The notes beneath the pieces are model-generated. The model did no database searches and was not told the origin of the DNA. It saw only the letters and a list, made by a program, of their open reading frames with translations. The position numbers and the translations under genes were made by a program. DNA of 43,705 nucleotides from Bacillota bacterium (GTDB lineage: Bacteria; Bacillota; Dethiobacteria; DTU022), in contig JAABTH010000016.1 in the NCBI GenBank assembly GCA_011389985.1, forward strand, positions 1 to 43,705, read 5' to 3'. This document shows positions 7,427 to 14,848 of the stretch, in pieces; positions within the stretch are counted from its first letter, which is position 1; every line of letters starts with the position of its first letter.

Positions 7427-7984
7427 ATGAAAGAAAACTACTGCAGTACATGTGGAGAGGAATTTAAGCCGGGAGATACTTCTATACGCTGCCGGTTATG
7501 TATGCGTAATTACCACACCGCCTGCTGGGAAAAAACAGGAGGTTGTACTACCTGGGGTTGTGCCGGCAAGCCAGAAATAATCGATAAAGAAGACCAGTTA
7601 ACTTATAAGAGGTGCCCCTACTGCGGTGAAGAAATAATCAGTTTTGCGGTGAAATGCCGTTATTGCCGTTCAATACTCGATCCTTCGGCATTAGAACTAA
7701 AAGAAGCGCCAAAGCGCTATGAAAAAGAGAGTCATACAGGGTTTCGCAAAGACCCCATCTTAACCGGTTTACTCAATCTGATCTTTCCGGGAGCGGGTTA
7801 TATGTACCTGGGGCAGTTCAGCAAAGGCTTATTCTGGTTTTTAATTGCAGTGGCTGCATGGTTTTTTACCCGTGGACTTGGCTTAATTGCAGTTTACATT
7901 TGGGTTATGTACGATTCATCACGCCAGGCAGTCCTTTTAAACAGGAGTTTGACAAATGATCCGAAAACAATGCAGCGCCCTTGA
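7427..7984 (+). CDS. RING-like / zinc-ribbon membrane protein with TM2-like helices
   Basis: The 185-residue protein has three parts. The first 45 residues carry a prokaryotic RING-like cluster (CSTC, CRLC, NYHTACW, GGC). Next is a CPYCGEEIISFAVKCRYC zinc ribbon. The C-terminus has two hydrophobic segments (GLLNLIFPGAGYMYLGQFSKGLFWF and the following helix ending before VMYDSSRQA) resembling the TM2 domain. ATG 7427 is chosen because GGAGGT at 7414-7419 is 7 bases upstream; the ATG at 7412 overlaps that ribosome site. Function is unknown. It is a single gene with a possible TATAAT at 7402-7407. Confidence 0.8.
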   Translation: MKENYCSTCGEEFKPGDTSIRCRLCMRNYHTACWEKTGGCTTWGCAGKPEIIDKEDQLTYKRCPYCGEEIISFAVKCRYCRSILDPSALELKEAPKRYEKESHTGFRKDPILTGLLNLIFPGAGYMYLGQFSKGLFWFLIAVAAWFFTRGLGLIAVYIWVMYDSSRQAVLLNRSLTNDPKTMQRP

Positions 7985-8043
7985 CCCGAATAGCGTTAAT
8001 ATTATATTTATATAAAATATTTTGTTATTTATGCAGGAATCTG

Positions 8044-8090
8044 AACACGGATGTTGAAATTATTTTAAGCAAACCGTGTTTTGTTATTTA
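8044..8090 (+). terminator. possible weak terminator after the RING-like gene
   Basis: AACACGG (8044-8050) and CCGTGTT (8074-8080) can pair around a 23-base loop and are followed by TTGTTATTTA. The loop is long and the stem short. The same 12-mer TTTTGTTATTTA also occurs at 8020-8031. The rest of 7985-8138 is A/T-rich and holds no visible gene. Confidence 0.35.
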
Positions 8091-8138
8091 GCACTATTTT
8101 AATTAGTAATTATTGTTTAAACCTAACCTCCTACTATA

Positions 8139-9404
8139 TTATTGCAGGGCTATGCCCTGTATTTTTTTTAATATTACTATTCGGTTGCTGTTAGTGCCGG
8201 CGCAGTTATTTTTAATACCCCATATATTCGATGTTTTCGTAAACCTTTGCGAGTTAATTAAAACACCGAAACAATTAAAACCATTATTGACGGCCAGGGG
8301 GATAATTTCTTTTTCAAGTTTGATTCTGCCACTTCGTACTTCTCCTACTTCGAAAGCAACCCAACCACCCGGTCTGGTTACCCTGTAAAGTTCTTTAAAT
8401 ACAGCATTCATTTCCTTTGACCATGTTTCTATTTTTGAAGCCATAGTTAATTTGCTTGCCAGTTCATTCTGATCGATACTGTTAAACCATAAGCGCAGCC
8501 AGTTGTCTCCGGAATATTGAACCACATTCAGAAATGGCGGTGAGGTGATTGTTAAATCTACACTATTTGATTTGATTACTCCGGTATGGGCAGCATTATT
8601 TTCGAGAAACAGGGCCCGCTCAGACATATTTACGAGGTTCTTAAGCTGTTCGCAGGTCAAATTGCGAAGCAGTTGTCTGCTTTTGCGTAACATTAAGGTA
8701 GCGACATTACGATATTCAGGCGATTGTTTTCGCTTTAAATTTATCAAGCGCTGTCTTTCGGCTGAAACTGCCTGATTGGGAGGCATAGTATAAACTGAAA
8801 AGAATCCCTTTGAATGTCCGGTGAGGCGGCTTGTGGCAACCATTCTGATCCACCCATCCAAAGAGTCTTCAGTGCCGCTTTCCCTTTTTCGATTAAGATA
8901 TTGGCGCAGTGCCAGCAGTTCACCCTCAGTTTGTGGATGGTAGAACATGGAAAGATCTCTATCAGCGGTTGCGTCAACATTAGTAGGTATTTCTGCAAGT
9001 CTTTGTTCAAGATCTTTTATTGAAGGAGGGGACAGCCTTGGTGAACATAATATTTTACTTAAGGGATTGATATCGTTGGCTATAACGTTTCTGCCCCTTA
9101 GCGCTGCTTCTATTGCTGTGGTGCCTCGGCCCGAAAAAGGATCATAAACAACTTGCCCCGGTTTTGTCAGCAGCTTTATGAAAAATTGCGGTAACTGGGG
9201 CTTAAAACAGGCTCGGTAAGATATTTCATGAATTGAGGCTGCCTGCCTCTGGCGTGATGTCCAGAATTCATTGATGTATGACCTGTAGCGGTTATCATCG
9301 ATAAGTAAATTTATTATCTCTGTGTTCCGCAGATATTCCGGAGAATCAGAATTTTTTAGAGTGAAGTTTTTCAGATAATTACTAAATTCAGATTCGGTCA
9401 GCAA
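8139..9404 (-). CDS. orphan DNA methyltransferase (N4-cytosine/N6-adenine type)
   Basis: The 421-residue protein carries an S-adenosylmethionine-binding motif I, DPFSGRGTT (residues 88-96), and a catalytic motif IV, TSPPF (287-291), with the SPP form typical of N4-cytosine enzymes. The order is motif I then IV, with a long insert of about 190 residues between them that could hold target recognition. Motif LYRVTRPGGWVAFEVGE follows. TTG 9404 is preceded on the minus strand by AAAGGTGA. No restriction endonuclease or specificity gene is adjacent, so it is either a solitary regulatory methylase or the survivor of a restriction-modification pair. The target sequence cannot be read from the protein. 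Confidence 0.87.
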   Translation of the reverse strand: MLTESEFSNYLKNFTLKNSDSPEYLRNTEIINLLIDDNRYRSYINEFWTSRQRQAASIHEISYRACFKPQLPQFFIKLLTKPGQVVYDPFSGRGTTAIEAALRGRNVIANDINPLSKILCSPRLSPPSIKDLEQRLAEIPTNVDATADRDLSMFYHPQTEGELLALRQYLNRKRESGTEDSLDGWIRMVATSRLTGHSKGFFSVYTMPPNQAVSAERQRLINLKRKQSPEYRNVATLMLRKSRQLLRNLTCEQLKNLVNMSERALFLENNAAHTGVIKSNSVDLTITSPPFLNVVQYSGDNWLRLWFNSIDQNELASKLTMASKIETWSKEMNAVFKELYRVTRPGGWVAFEVGEVRSGRIKLEKEIIPLAVNNGFNCFGVLINSQRFTKTSNIWGIKNNCAGTNSNRIVILKKIQGIALQ

Positions 9405-9468
9405 ATAGTTTCACCTTTTCTAAACCTTTTATATTCAGATTATAGCAGAATAAGAATGTTTCTGCCGC

Positions 9469-9497
9469 TTGCCAGCGGTGAATCTTTGTGATATAGT
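9469..9497 (+). promoter_or_regulatory. promoter of the cold-shock gene
   Basis: TTGCCA (9469-9474) and TATAGT (9492-9497) are 17 bases apart. This gives an untranslated leader of about 130 bases before the cold-shock ORF, in line with the long thermosensitive leaders of csp genes. Confidence 0.6.
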
Positions 9498-9636
9498 ATA
9501 AACTGGTATTGAAAAGAAGGATACGACTAAAAAGATCTTAGCCCTCCGGCGGCAAGAACAGACACAATGACAGGCAAAGGTATTTTCAGTTACTCCGCTT
9601 TTTAATCCTAAATTACATTTTAAAGGAGATTTTTGC

Positions 9637-9834
9637 ATGCAAGGTAAGGTAAAATGGTTCAACCCGGATAAGGGCTATGGTTTTATCGAAAGTGAAGAGG
9701 GCGTAGATGTTTTCGTGCACTTTTCCGCAATCCAGAGTGAAGGTTTTAAAACCCTTGAAGAAGGACAAAGCGTAGAATTTGAAACAGTCGAAGGCGACCG
9801 CGGCAAACAGGCCGCTAATGTCGTACCTCTGTAG
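9637..9834 (+). CDS. cold-shock protein, CspA family
   Basis: The 65-residue protein is a full single cold-shock domain. It opens with [18 protein letters not shown], which contains RNP1 (KGYGFIE), and continues with [10 protein letters not shown] (RNP2). Such proteins bind single-stranded RNA and DNA and melt secondary structure, aiding translation and transcription antitermination. ATG 9637 follows AAAGGAGAT. It has its own promoter with a long leader and a strong terminator, so it is a one-gene unit. Confidence 0.97.
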   Translation: MQGKVKWFNPDKGYGFIESEEGVDVFVHFSAIQSEGFKTLEEGQSVEFETVEGDRGKQAANVVPL

Positions 9835-9853
9835 AACTTAACGCAAACAACTT

Positions 9854-9889
9854 AAAAGAGGCGCTTTAGATATAGCGCCTCTTTTTTTT
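9854..9889 (+). terminator. intrinsic terminator of the cold-shock gene
   Basis: AAAAGAGGCGC (9854-9864) pairs with GCGCCTCTTTT (9875-9885) around a 10-base loop, followed by an uninterrupted T-run to 9889. Confidence 0.95.
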
Positions 9890-9934
9890 GATTCTTTTTC
9901 TATACGGTTTTGCTACTTCTTAGAGCTCGGGTAA

Positions 9935-10339
9935 TTAATTGCTTTGCTTTAAATTTGAGCATGAAGGGCAGATTCCGTAAAAATCAAGACGGTGGTTTTC
10001 AACCTGGTAACCTGTTTCTTTTCTGACCATATCATCCAATTCGGGAAGCTTATCCAAAGGCAAATCTTCAATACAGCCGCATTCCCGGCAGATAAAGTGG
10101 TAATGTACATCGATATTAGCGTCGAAACGATCAAAACTGCTTCCGGCTTCTATTTTCTGAACCAGGTTTTGGTCGATCAAAATGTTGATATTACGGTAAA
10201 CAGTACCCATGCTCAGGTTGTTAAATTCTTTTTTTAGTTCATCGTAAACCCAGCTTGCAGTCGGATGAGTATCGGTATTTTGCAAAATACCAAGAATTCG
10301 TTCCCTTTGTCTGCTTCTCTTGTACTTATGCTTATTCAT
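9935..10339 (-). CDS. perR: PerR-type Fur-family peroxide regulator
   Basis: The 134-residue protein is a Fur-fold repressor with an N-terminal winged helix (MGTVYRNINILIDQNLVQKI) and a C-terminal dimerisation domain. The structural zinc site is two CxxC pairs (C84/C87 and C124/C127). The regulatory metal site has H25, D73, H79, H81 and D92, with the same spacing as H37, D85, H91, H93 and D104 of Bacillus subtilis PerR. The aspartate at the D85 position supports a peroxide sensor rather than Fur. The ATG lies behind a weak ribosome site. Its promoter overlaps a PerR-box-like palindrome, suggesting autoregulation. A superoxide reductase gene is nearby. Confidence 0.88.
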   Translation of the reverse strand: MNKHKYKRSRQRERILGILQNTDTHPTASWVYDELKKEFNNLSMGTVYRNINILIDQNLVQKIEAGSSFDRFDANIDVHYHFICRECGCIEDLPLDKLPELDDMVRKETGYQVENHRLDFYGICPSCSNLKQSN

Positions 10340-10370
10340 ATTTAATCAGGTCTCAATTCTTATAAAATTT

Positions 10371-10409
10371 TATTATAACGATAATATACATTAAATTCTT
10401 TTTGGTCAA
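10371..10409 (-). promoter_or_regulatory. perR promoter with overlapping PerR-box-like operator
   Basis: On the minus strand TTGACC (10409-10404) and TATTAT (10386-10381) are 17 bases apart. The sequence at 10373-10387 matches the 7-1-7 Per box consensus TTATAATnATTATAA at 11 of 14 positions and covers the -10 element. Confidence 0.65.
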
Positions 10410-10424
10410 GGGAATTTAAGAAAC

Positions 10425-11165
10425 TCAAAACCAGGCAGTAAATAAAAGACCCAGAATTGTGCCGGTAAAAATGCCGAATATGGAAAGATGAGCGCCGGCG
10501 CTCTCATAAGCATCGGGTATGAGCTCATCACAAACTATATATAACATGGCTCCAGCGGCAAAGCCGAGCGATATGCCAAGGATATTATCCGAGATACTAC
10601 CAATTGCTGCGCCGATTAAAGCTCCAAGACCCATCGGAACGCCGGCCAGTGCAGTTATGCTAACTACTTTTAGATAGTTGAACCCACCCTGCTTCAGCGG
10701 TGCGGCAACGGCCATGCCTTCCGGAATATTGTGCAGGCCAATCAGTATTGCCAGGGATAAACCCAGTTCGGCTGAGCCGACAAAACCGGTTCCGATGGCA
10801 AGCCCTTCCGGTAGATTGTGCATGCCTATTCCGAGCGCTAAAAGTGTGCCTTTTTTCAGGTAACCTTTAAAAGGTGTATCTTCGGCGGTTACGGTGTGAT
10901 GGTGAGGCAGGTAGTGATCTAAAAGATAAAAAACGCCCATGCCCAGGGTCAGACCGATTATTGCTGGCCAGTGACCGGTGGAAACCATTGCCTCTACTAT
11001 AAGTTCCAGGAAAATTATTGAGAGCATTACGCCGGCGGCAAATGCCAGTATGGTTCCGGTAAAACGCGGCGTCGGTTTTTTTACAAGTATAGATAGAATT
11101 CCTCCGGCACCGGTTCCCACAACACCGGCCAGCATTCCCAGCATCCCTACTTCAAACCAGTTCAA
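10425..11165 (-). CDS. ZIP-family divalent metal transporter
   Basis: The 246-residue membrane protein has about eight helices and the two ZIP metal-binding motifs, HNLPEG in helix 4 and HNIPEG in helix 5, plus a short histidine-rich loop (LPHHHTV) between helices 3 and 4. ZIP proteins bring zinc, iron or manganese into the cytoplasm. Specificity cannot be read from sequence. The start is a TTG at 11165 with only a weak GATGTGA upstream. Placement between perR and a superoxide reductase suggests metal supply in oxidative stress. Confidence 0.92.
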   Translation of the reverse strand: MNWFEVGMLGMLAGVVGTGAGGILSILVKKPTPRFTGTILAFAAGVMLSIIFLELIVEAMVSTGHWPAIIGLTLGMGVFYLLDHYLPHHHTVTAEDTPFKGYLKKGTLLALGIGMHNLPEGLAIGTGFVGSAELGLSLAILIGLHNIPEGMAVAAPLKQGGFNYLKVVSITALAGVPMGLGALIGAAIGSISDNILGISLGFAAGAMLYIVCDELIPDAYESAGAHLSIFGIFTGTILGLLFTAWF

Positions 11166-11214
11166 TATTAATCACATCCCATAGATAATGCCCCATAAAA
11201 TAATATGTGTAATG

Positions 11215-11262
11215 CAAAGCCCCCTCTTATTGTCAGGAAATGAGCGTGTTAAGGGGGCTTTG
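11215..11262. terminator. hairpin after the superoxide reductase gene
   Basis: CAAAGCCCCCT (11215-11225) pairs with AGGGGGCTTTG (11252-11262) around a 26-base loop. It lies between the superoxide reductase stop and the ZIP gene. The T-tract on the minus strand is poor, so termination may be partial. Confidence 0.65.
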
Positions 11263-11292
11263 ATTAATGTGCGTTGTTTGTTAATATCTTAA

Positions 11293-11688
11293 TTATGCTA
11301 AGCTGACTTTTTCACTGTTATCCCAGAGTCCGTGAATATTGCAATAACTAAGGGCAACCAGCTCACCTGATTTTTCCAGGGATACCGTAGCGGTAACTTT
11401 GGGTTCACATTTTGCACTGCCTTCATTAGCGCCCTCAACCGATTCGCCGTGAGCCTCAAACATGAACGACCCCAGGTGTACAATAAACTTTTCGCCATCT
11501 GGCTTAAAAAACAGCTTTATATAACGAATATGATGTTCGGTTGTATGTGGATGAGCTATTTCTGCCCCAACACTTAATTGAACCTGGCAGGGTTCCCCTT
11601 TTTTTACAGGTCCTATAACTTCAATTACAGGAACATGTTTTTCCGATTTCCAATCAGCCGACTGAACGTGATCTCCGATCTTGCTCAT
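11293..11688 (-). CDS. sor: superoxide reductase (neelaredoxin / class II desulfoferrodoxin)
   Basis: The enzyme reduces superoxide to hydrogen peroxide without making oxygen, a defence typical of anaerobes. The 131-residue protein has the whole iron centre: Glu16-Lys17-His18, His46 and His52 in AHPHTTEHH, and Cys116 with His119 in SYCNIHGLW. This is the same arrangement as in Pyrococcus furiosus SOR. The N-terminal rubredoxin-like desulforedoxin domain of class I enzymes is absent. ATG 11688 follows GAGGAGGT on the minus strand. It sits near perR and is divergent from a NifU-like gene. Confidence 0.94.
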   Translation of the reverse strand: MSKIGDHVQSADWKSEKHVPVIEVIGPVKKGEPCQVQLSVGAEIAHPHTTEHHIRYIKLFFKPDGEKFIVHLGSFMFEAHGESVEGANEGSAKCEPKVTATVSLEKSGELVALSYCNIHGLWDNSEKVSLA

Positions 11689-11823
11689 AAAAATACCTCC
11701 TCATAATAAAAAAATTGACTCTTTTCTATAGTATTCTTCAAAAAAAGATTACTTCCTCTATGGAATCTTGGATTATTCAGCAAAATCATAATTATTACTG
11801 TCTGAAATATTGTAGTAAAATGT

Positions 11824-11829
11824 TATAAT
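11824..11829 (+). promoter_or_regulatory. possible -10 element of the nifU-like gene
   Basis: TATAAT is followed by a leader of about 75 bases. The -35 region (TCTGAA, 17 bases upstream) is poor. Confidence 0.4.
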
Positions 11830-11912
11830 AGGTATATATCCATTCTCCGGCTTGTTGTAATCTCTGCCAGGGGTAAAGAGTTGTAACAGCATGATTATAC
11901 AGAGGTGAAAGT

Positions 11913-12287
11913 ATGTATACTGAAAAGTTAATAGACCATTTTAATAATCCCAGGAATGTGGGGTGCCTAAACGATGCCGATGGTACAGGTACGATCGGTG
12001 ATCCTGATTGCGGAGATTTTATCAGAATCTACATACGGGTTAAGGGTGACCGTTTGAGCGAGGTTGTTTTCGAAGCCTGCGGCTGCCCCGCCTCAATAGC
12101 CACAACCAGCGTTCTCACCGAACTGGCTGAAGGAAAAACTCTTGATCAGGCCTTTGCCATCAGCGAAATGGATATTGTCAGGGCTTTGAATGGATTGCCT
12201 GATCCTAAAATTCATTGTTCCAACCTGGGCGCTGCTGCTTTGCGCCAGGCTATACTCTATTACCGGAAAAAGTTGAAGGAAAAATAG
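11913..12287 (+). CDS. NifU/IscU-like iron-sulfur cluster scaffold
   Basis: The 124-residue protein matches the N-terminal scaffold domain: HFNNPRNVG near the start, Cys33 and Asp35 in GDPDCGD, Cys56/Cys58 in ACGCPASIATTS, and Cys102 in IHCSNL. These are the cluster-assembly cysteines of IscU, on which [2Fe-2S] clusters are built from sulfur delivered by a cysteine desulfurase. No iscS or sufS gene is adjacent. ATG 11913 follows AGAGGTGA. The next gene starts 14 bases after its stop and is probably co-translated. Confidence 0.92.
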   Translation: MYTEKLIDHFNNPRNVGCLNDADGTGTIGDPDCGDFIRIYIRVKGDRLSEVVFEACGCPASIATTSVLTELAEGKTLDQAFAISEMDIVRALNGLPDPKIHCSNLGAAALRQAILYYRKKLKEK

Positions 12288-12301
12288 GAGGTTTGATTCT
12301 T

Positions 12302-12676
12302 GTGGTTAAATGTGCGCGTTGTGGTGAAGATGTATCTAAAGAAGATATTTACCTTCATCGCAACCAGGAATTGTGCGAAGATTGTTATATGGGATCACTT
12401 CAAACACCGAAAACCTGTGATGTGGCTGCTACACAGCATGCTACAAAGCATCGGAAAGCGGCAGGCCAGTCCGGCACTGAAGGGTTGTTACCAATCCAAA
12501 AACAGATTCATGATTATATTAAAGAAAAGGGCAGGGTAACCCGTGATCAGGTTACCAAAGAATTGAATATTCCCGACTGGGAGCTTGAAAAACAGATTGC
12601 AGTATTAAGGCACTGTGAGCTGGTAAAAGGGAAAAAAGTTGATGGTAATGTATACCTGGTTCTATTTGACGATTAA
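12302..12676 (+). CDS. zinc-ribbon winged-helix protein of unknown function
   Basis: The GTG at 12302 is chosen because AGGAGG at 12286-12291 is 10 bases upstream; longer in-frame starts overlap the nifU-like gene. The 124-residue product starts with a four-cysteine zinc-binding segment (CARCGE and CEDC) and, after a polar linker, ends in a helix-turn-helix unit (VTRDQVTKELNIPDWELEKQIAVLRHCELVKGKK). This suggests a small DNA- or RNA-binding regulator. Close linkage to the scaffold gene suggests a tie to Fe-S status, which is an inference. It ends 9 bases before the convergent MFS gene. Confidence 0.75.
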   Translation: MVKCARCGEDVSKEDIYLHRNQELCEDCYMGSLQTPKTCDVAATQHATKHRKAAGQSGTEGLLPIQKQIHDYIKEKGRVTRDQVTKELNIPDWELEKQIAVLRHCELVKGKKVDGNVYLVLFDD

Positions 12677-12685
12677 AGTTTATTG

Positions 12686-13888
12686 TTATTGACGGCTAAG
12701 AACCACACTGGCTTTATTTAAGGGGACTATTAAAAATACTGTCAGCACACCTGCCACCAGAAAGGCAGTGCCTAGACCGGGGCCCCCTGCCGCCATCCCG
12801 AAGGATAATGCGCCCAGGGCAAAAAAGATATCAATGGTATTTTCCTGAATGCTGATAGTTGTTGCCCGCAGTGAAGGTTCGCTTACATCTATCAGCCAGG
12901 CGGTTAGAACAAGAGAAGTACCCTGCATTCCGATCCCGAGAATGATCGCACATATTATTAGCAGGGCAGGCCAAAGAGGCAGAAAATAAAAGAGAGCCGC
13001 TCCTGTTCCAAGAATAGCAAGCATAGGCCAGCCAACCTGGCGGCGACCGAAATGATCCGATAGTGCGCCAGCGCCTAAACAGGCTGCAATTCCTGCAAGC
13101 CCAAGGACGACAAAAAATAACGGTGCTTCGCCTTTGTAAGAAGATGTATCAATATGGACAGCGGCAAAAGATATCACAGCGCTGTATGTAAATGAGTACA
13201 CTGCTATACCGCCAATAATCGGGTAAATTGCTTTTACCTTAAAGGCTTTTTTGATCTGGTTTAATGAACCGGAAGTTAATTCAGCAATTGAAGGAACAGG
13301 CGGAGTTTTTACAGTGGCCAATGCGGCCAGGGCAATGGCGCTGGTTATTGCGCTAACGACAAACCAGCTATTGTAACCAATGTTTTCAATAAGCGTAAAC
13401 GCAACGGAAGGTCCGGCCAGAAGGCCCAGGTTAAAAAAAATTCGGGTTGTCCCCAGGTATGTGCCGATACGAGCAGCGGGCGCCATCCCGGCAACAAGGG
13501 TCGATATGCCGGGTAAGACAACTGCCAGCCCAAGCGCCTGGTAGATGCGCATAGCAAGAAGCATGCTGTAGGTGGGACTCAAAATAATTAAAAGTGGCGC
13601 AGTGGCAAAAGTAAATATGCCAATTAGCATCAGTGGTTTTGGCCCCTGTTTATCCAGAAGAGGGCCCAAAAAAAAGCGTAATAATACTGCTGCAAGAGCA
13701 AAAGCAGTGCTTTGCAGACCTGCCTGAAAAGCACTGCTTCCGATAGCGAGGCTGTAGGCAGGGAAAATAGCAATTGCGGCAAAGAGATTTCCCATAAATA
13801 AGAAAGTAGCCAAATAAAACATGGCCCAGTTTCCCCGGCTGTAAGTGCTCTGAATATTTTTATTTATTTTCCTGTCATGAATCTCCAA
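12686..13888 (-). CDS. MFS transporter
   Basis: The 400-residue protein has about 12 membrane helices in two halves. It shows the loop 2-3 motif GPLLDKQGPKPLM and its repeat GALSDHFGRRQVG in the second half. This layout is typical of drug or metabolite exporters of the major facilitator superfamily. The substrate cannot be assigned. The start is a TTG at 13888 with AAGGATGA upstream on the minus strand. The N-terminus is polar and lacks a signal. Confidence 0.88.
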   Translation of the reverse strand: MEIHDRKINKNIQSTYSRGNWAMFYLATFLFMGNLFAAIAIFPAYSLAIGSSAFQAGLQSTAFALAAVLLRFFLGPLLDKQGPKPLMLIGIFTFATAPLLIILSPTYSMLLAMRIYQALGLAVVLPGISTLVAGMAPAARIGTYLGTTRIFFNLGLLAGPSVAFTLIENIGYNSWFVVSAITSAIALAALATVKTPPVPSIAELTSGSLNQIKKAFKVKAIYPIIGGIAVYSFTYSAVISFAAVHIDTSSYKGEAPLFFVVLGLAGIAACLGAGALSDHFGRRQVGWPMLAILGTGAALFYFLPLWPALLIICAIILGIGMQGTSLVLTAWLIDVSEPSLRATTISIQENTIDIFFALGALSFGMAAGGPGLGTAFLVAGVLTVFLIVPLNKASVVLSRQ

Positions 13889-14019
13889 AGGTATAAGGTC
13901 ATCCTTTTCTCATTAACTATAAATTCTATCGTAGTCTAGAAGCAGCTTAAATATTTTATCATAAGATTAACAGGTGCAACATGCTCCTACTTTTACTAAT
14001 TTTTTAACACAACTAAGAG

Positions 14020-14697
14020 CTAGTTATCTTTCACTTTCAACTTGTCGCTAAGAGCTTTTCCTACCGTAGCGGCCACATCAGCTGCTACGTAATGTTTGGC
14101 GGATGCGTCAAAAAGCACCGTTGCCCAGGCTTTATTGCCACCTGCTGGTTTGCGGTAGCAGAGGCAGAGAGGCAAACGGGGCAACACCCGCCATTCAAAA
14201 GCAAGATCGGCCAGCTTCGGAATATCCCAACCGCCCCAAGCCCGGCAAATTATTCTCAGGCCGTCAATGTTATCTCGCCAGTATTCTGCCAGTTCATCAC
14301 CGCAGTAACTCTGGAAAGCCTGCTGGTAAAAAAGACCGCCAATTTCACTCAAATTAACCCAGCGGCCTTCGAGGGGGTGGCCATCTGCCCGGTCAAGATA
14401 ATGAAGCCAGAGCGCTTCAGTATAAAGAGGAACTGGTTTGCCTTCAGCATCAGTTACTTTCAGCTCCGGCCAGCTGATATGGTTTGTTTCAAGCAGGTTG
14501 TCTCCGGTGAATGCTATGGTGCCATCTTCATATTTATGCAGGCTCAGTGCCGCCAGGTGGGCTAAGTCACAGGGATCACGTTTTTCAAGAGCATATCTGT
14601 ATTTTTCACAGAGTTCTCTAAGAGCACTTTGTCTTTTATTATCCAAAAAACCCCGGTTGAGTTTCGGTAATATATTTTTATTTTCTTCCTCTGACAC
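14020..14697 (-). CDS. DUF3786 family protein
   Basis: The 225-residue soluble protein matches the DUF3786 pattern: LWLHYL, GRWVNLSEIGGLFYQQAF, and the WRVLPRLPLCLCYRKP plus VLFDASAKHYVAAD C-terminal block. The family occurs in anaerobes and often lies near corrinoid or metal-enzyme genes. Its role is unknown. The GTG at 14697 is preceded by GGGGGTGA. It has its own promoter and is divergent from the lysine operon. Confidence 0.82.
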   Translation of the reverse strand: MSEEENKNILPKLNRGFLDNKRQSALRELCEKYRYALEKRDPCDLAHLAALSLHKYEDGTIAFTGDNLLETNHISWPELKVTDAEGKPVPLYTEALWLHYLDRADGHPLEGRWVNLSEIGGLFYQQAFQSYCGDELAEYWRDNIDGLRIICRAWGGWDIPKLADLAFEWRVLPRLPLCLCYRKPAGGNKAWATVLFDASAKHYVAADVAATVGKALSDKLKVKDN

Positions 14698-14730
14698 AGG
14701 GTCACCCCCTGGCTAGATTTAGCTGCGGCC

Positions 14731-14760
14731 ATTATATCGGCAAAAATATGTAGCAGTCAA
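14731..14760 (-). promoter_or_regulatory. promoter of the DUF3786 gene
   Basis: On the minus strand TTGACT (14760-14755) and TATAAT (14736-14731) are 18 bases apart, about 35 bases before the GTG start. Confidence 0.65.
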
Positions 14761-14848
14761 ATTTAAAAATAATAAAGGAACAGCGCAGATTTTGCCGAAT
14801 AGTAATTATTCAACATTTCGATTACGTGTCAATTGGGAGGTGAAATAG

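Noticed and set aside
8020-8090. A 12-bp direct repeat (TTTTGTTATTTA) as possible insertion-site duplication
   Set aside because: The DNA between the copies is only 47 bases, contains no element, and the repeat is simple A/T sequence.
8113-9147. Several plus-strand ORFs of 66-91 codons opposite the methyltransferase
   Set aside because: They are frame shadows of the methyltransferase gene, whose motifs are clear.
14700-14848. Lysine riboswitch or T-box before dapB
   Set aside because: The gap is under 150 bases and lacks the conserved lysine-aptamer helices or the T-box AGGGTGG segment; only promoter-like elements are seen.
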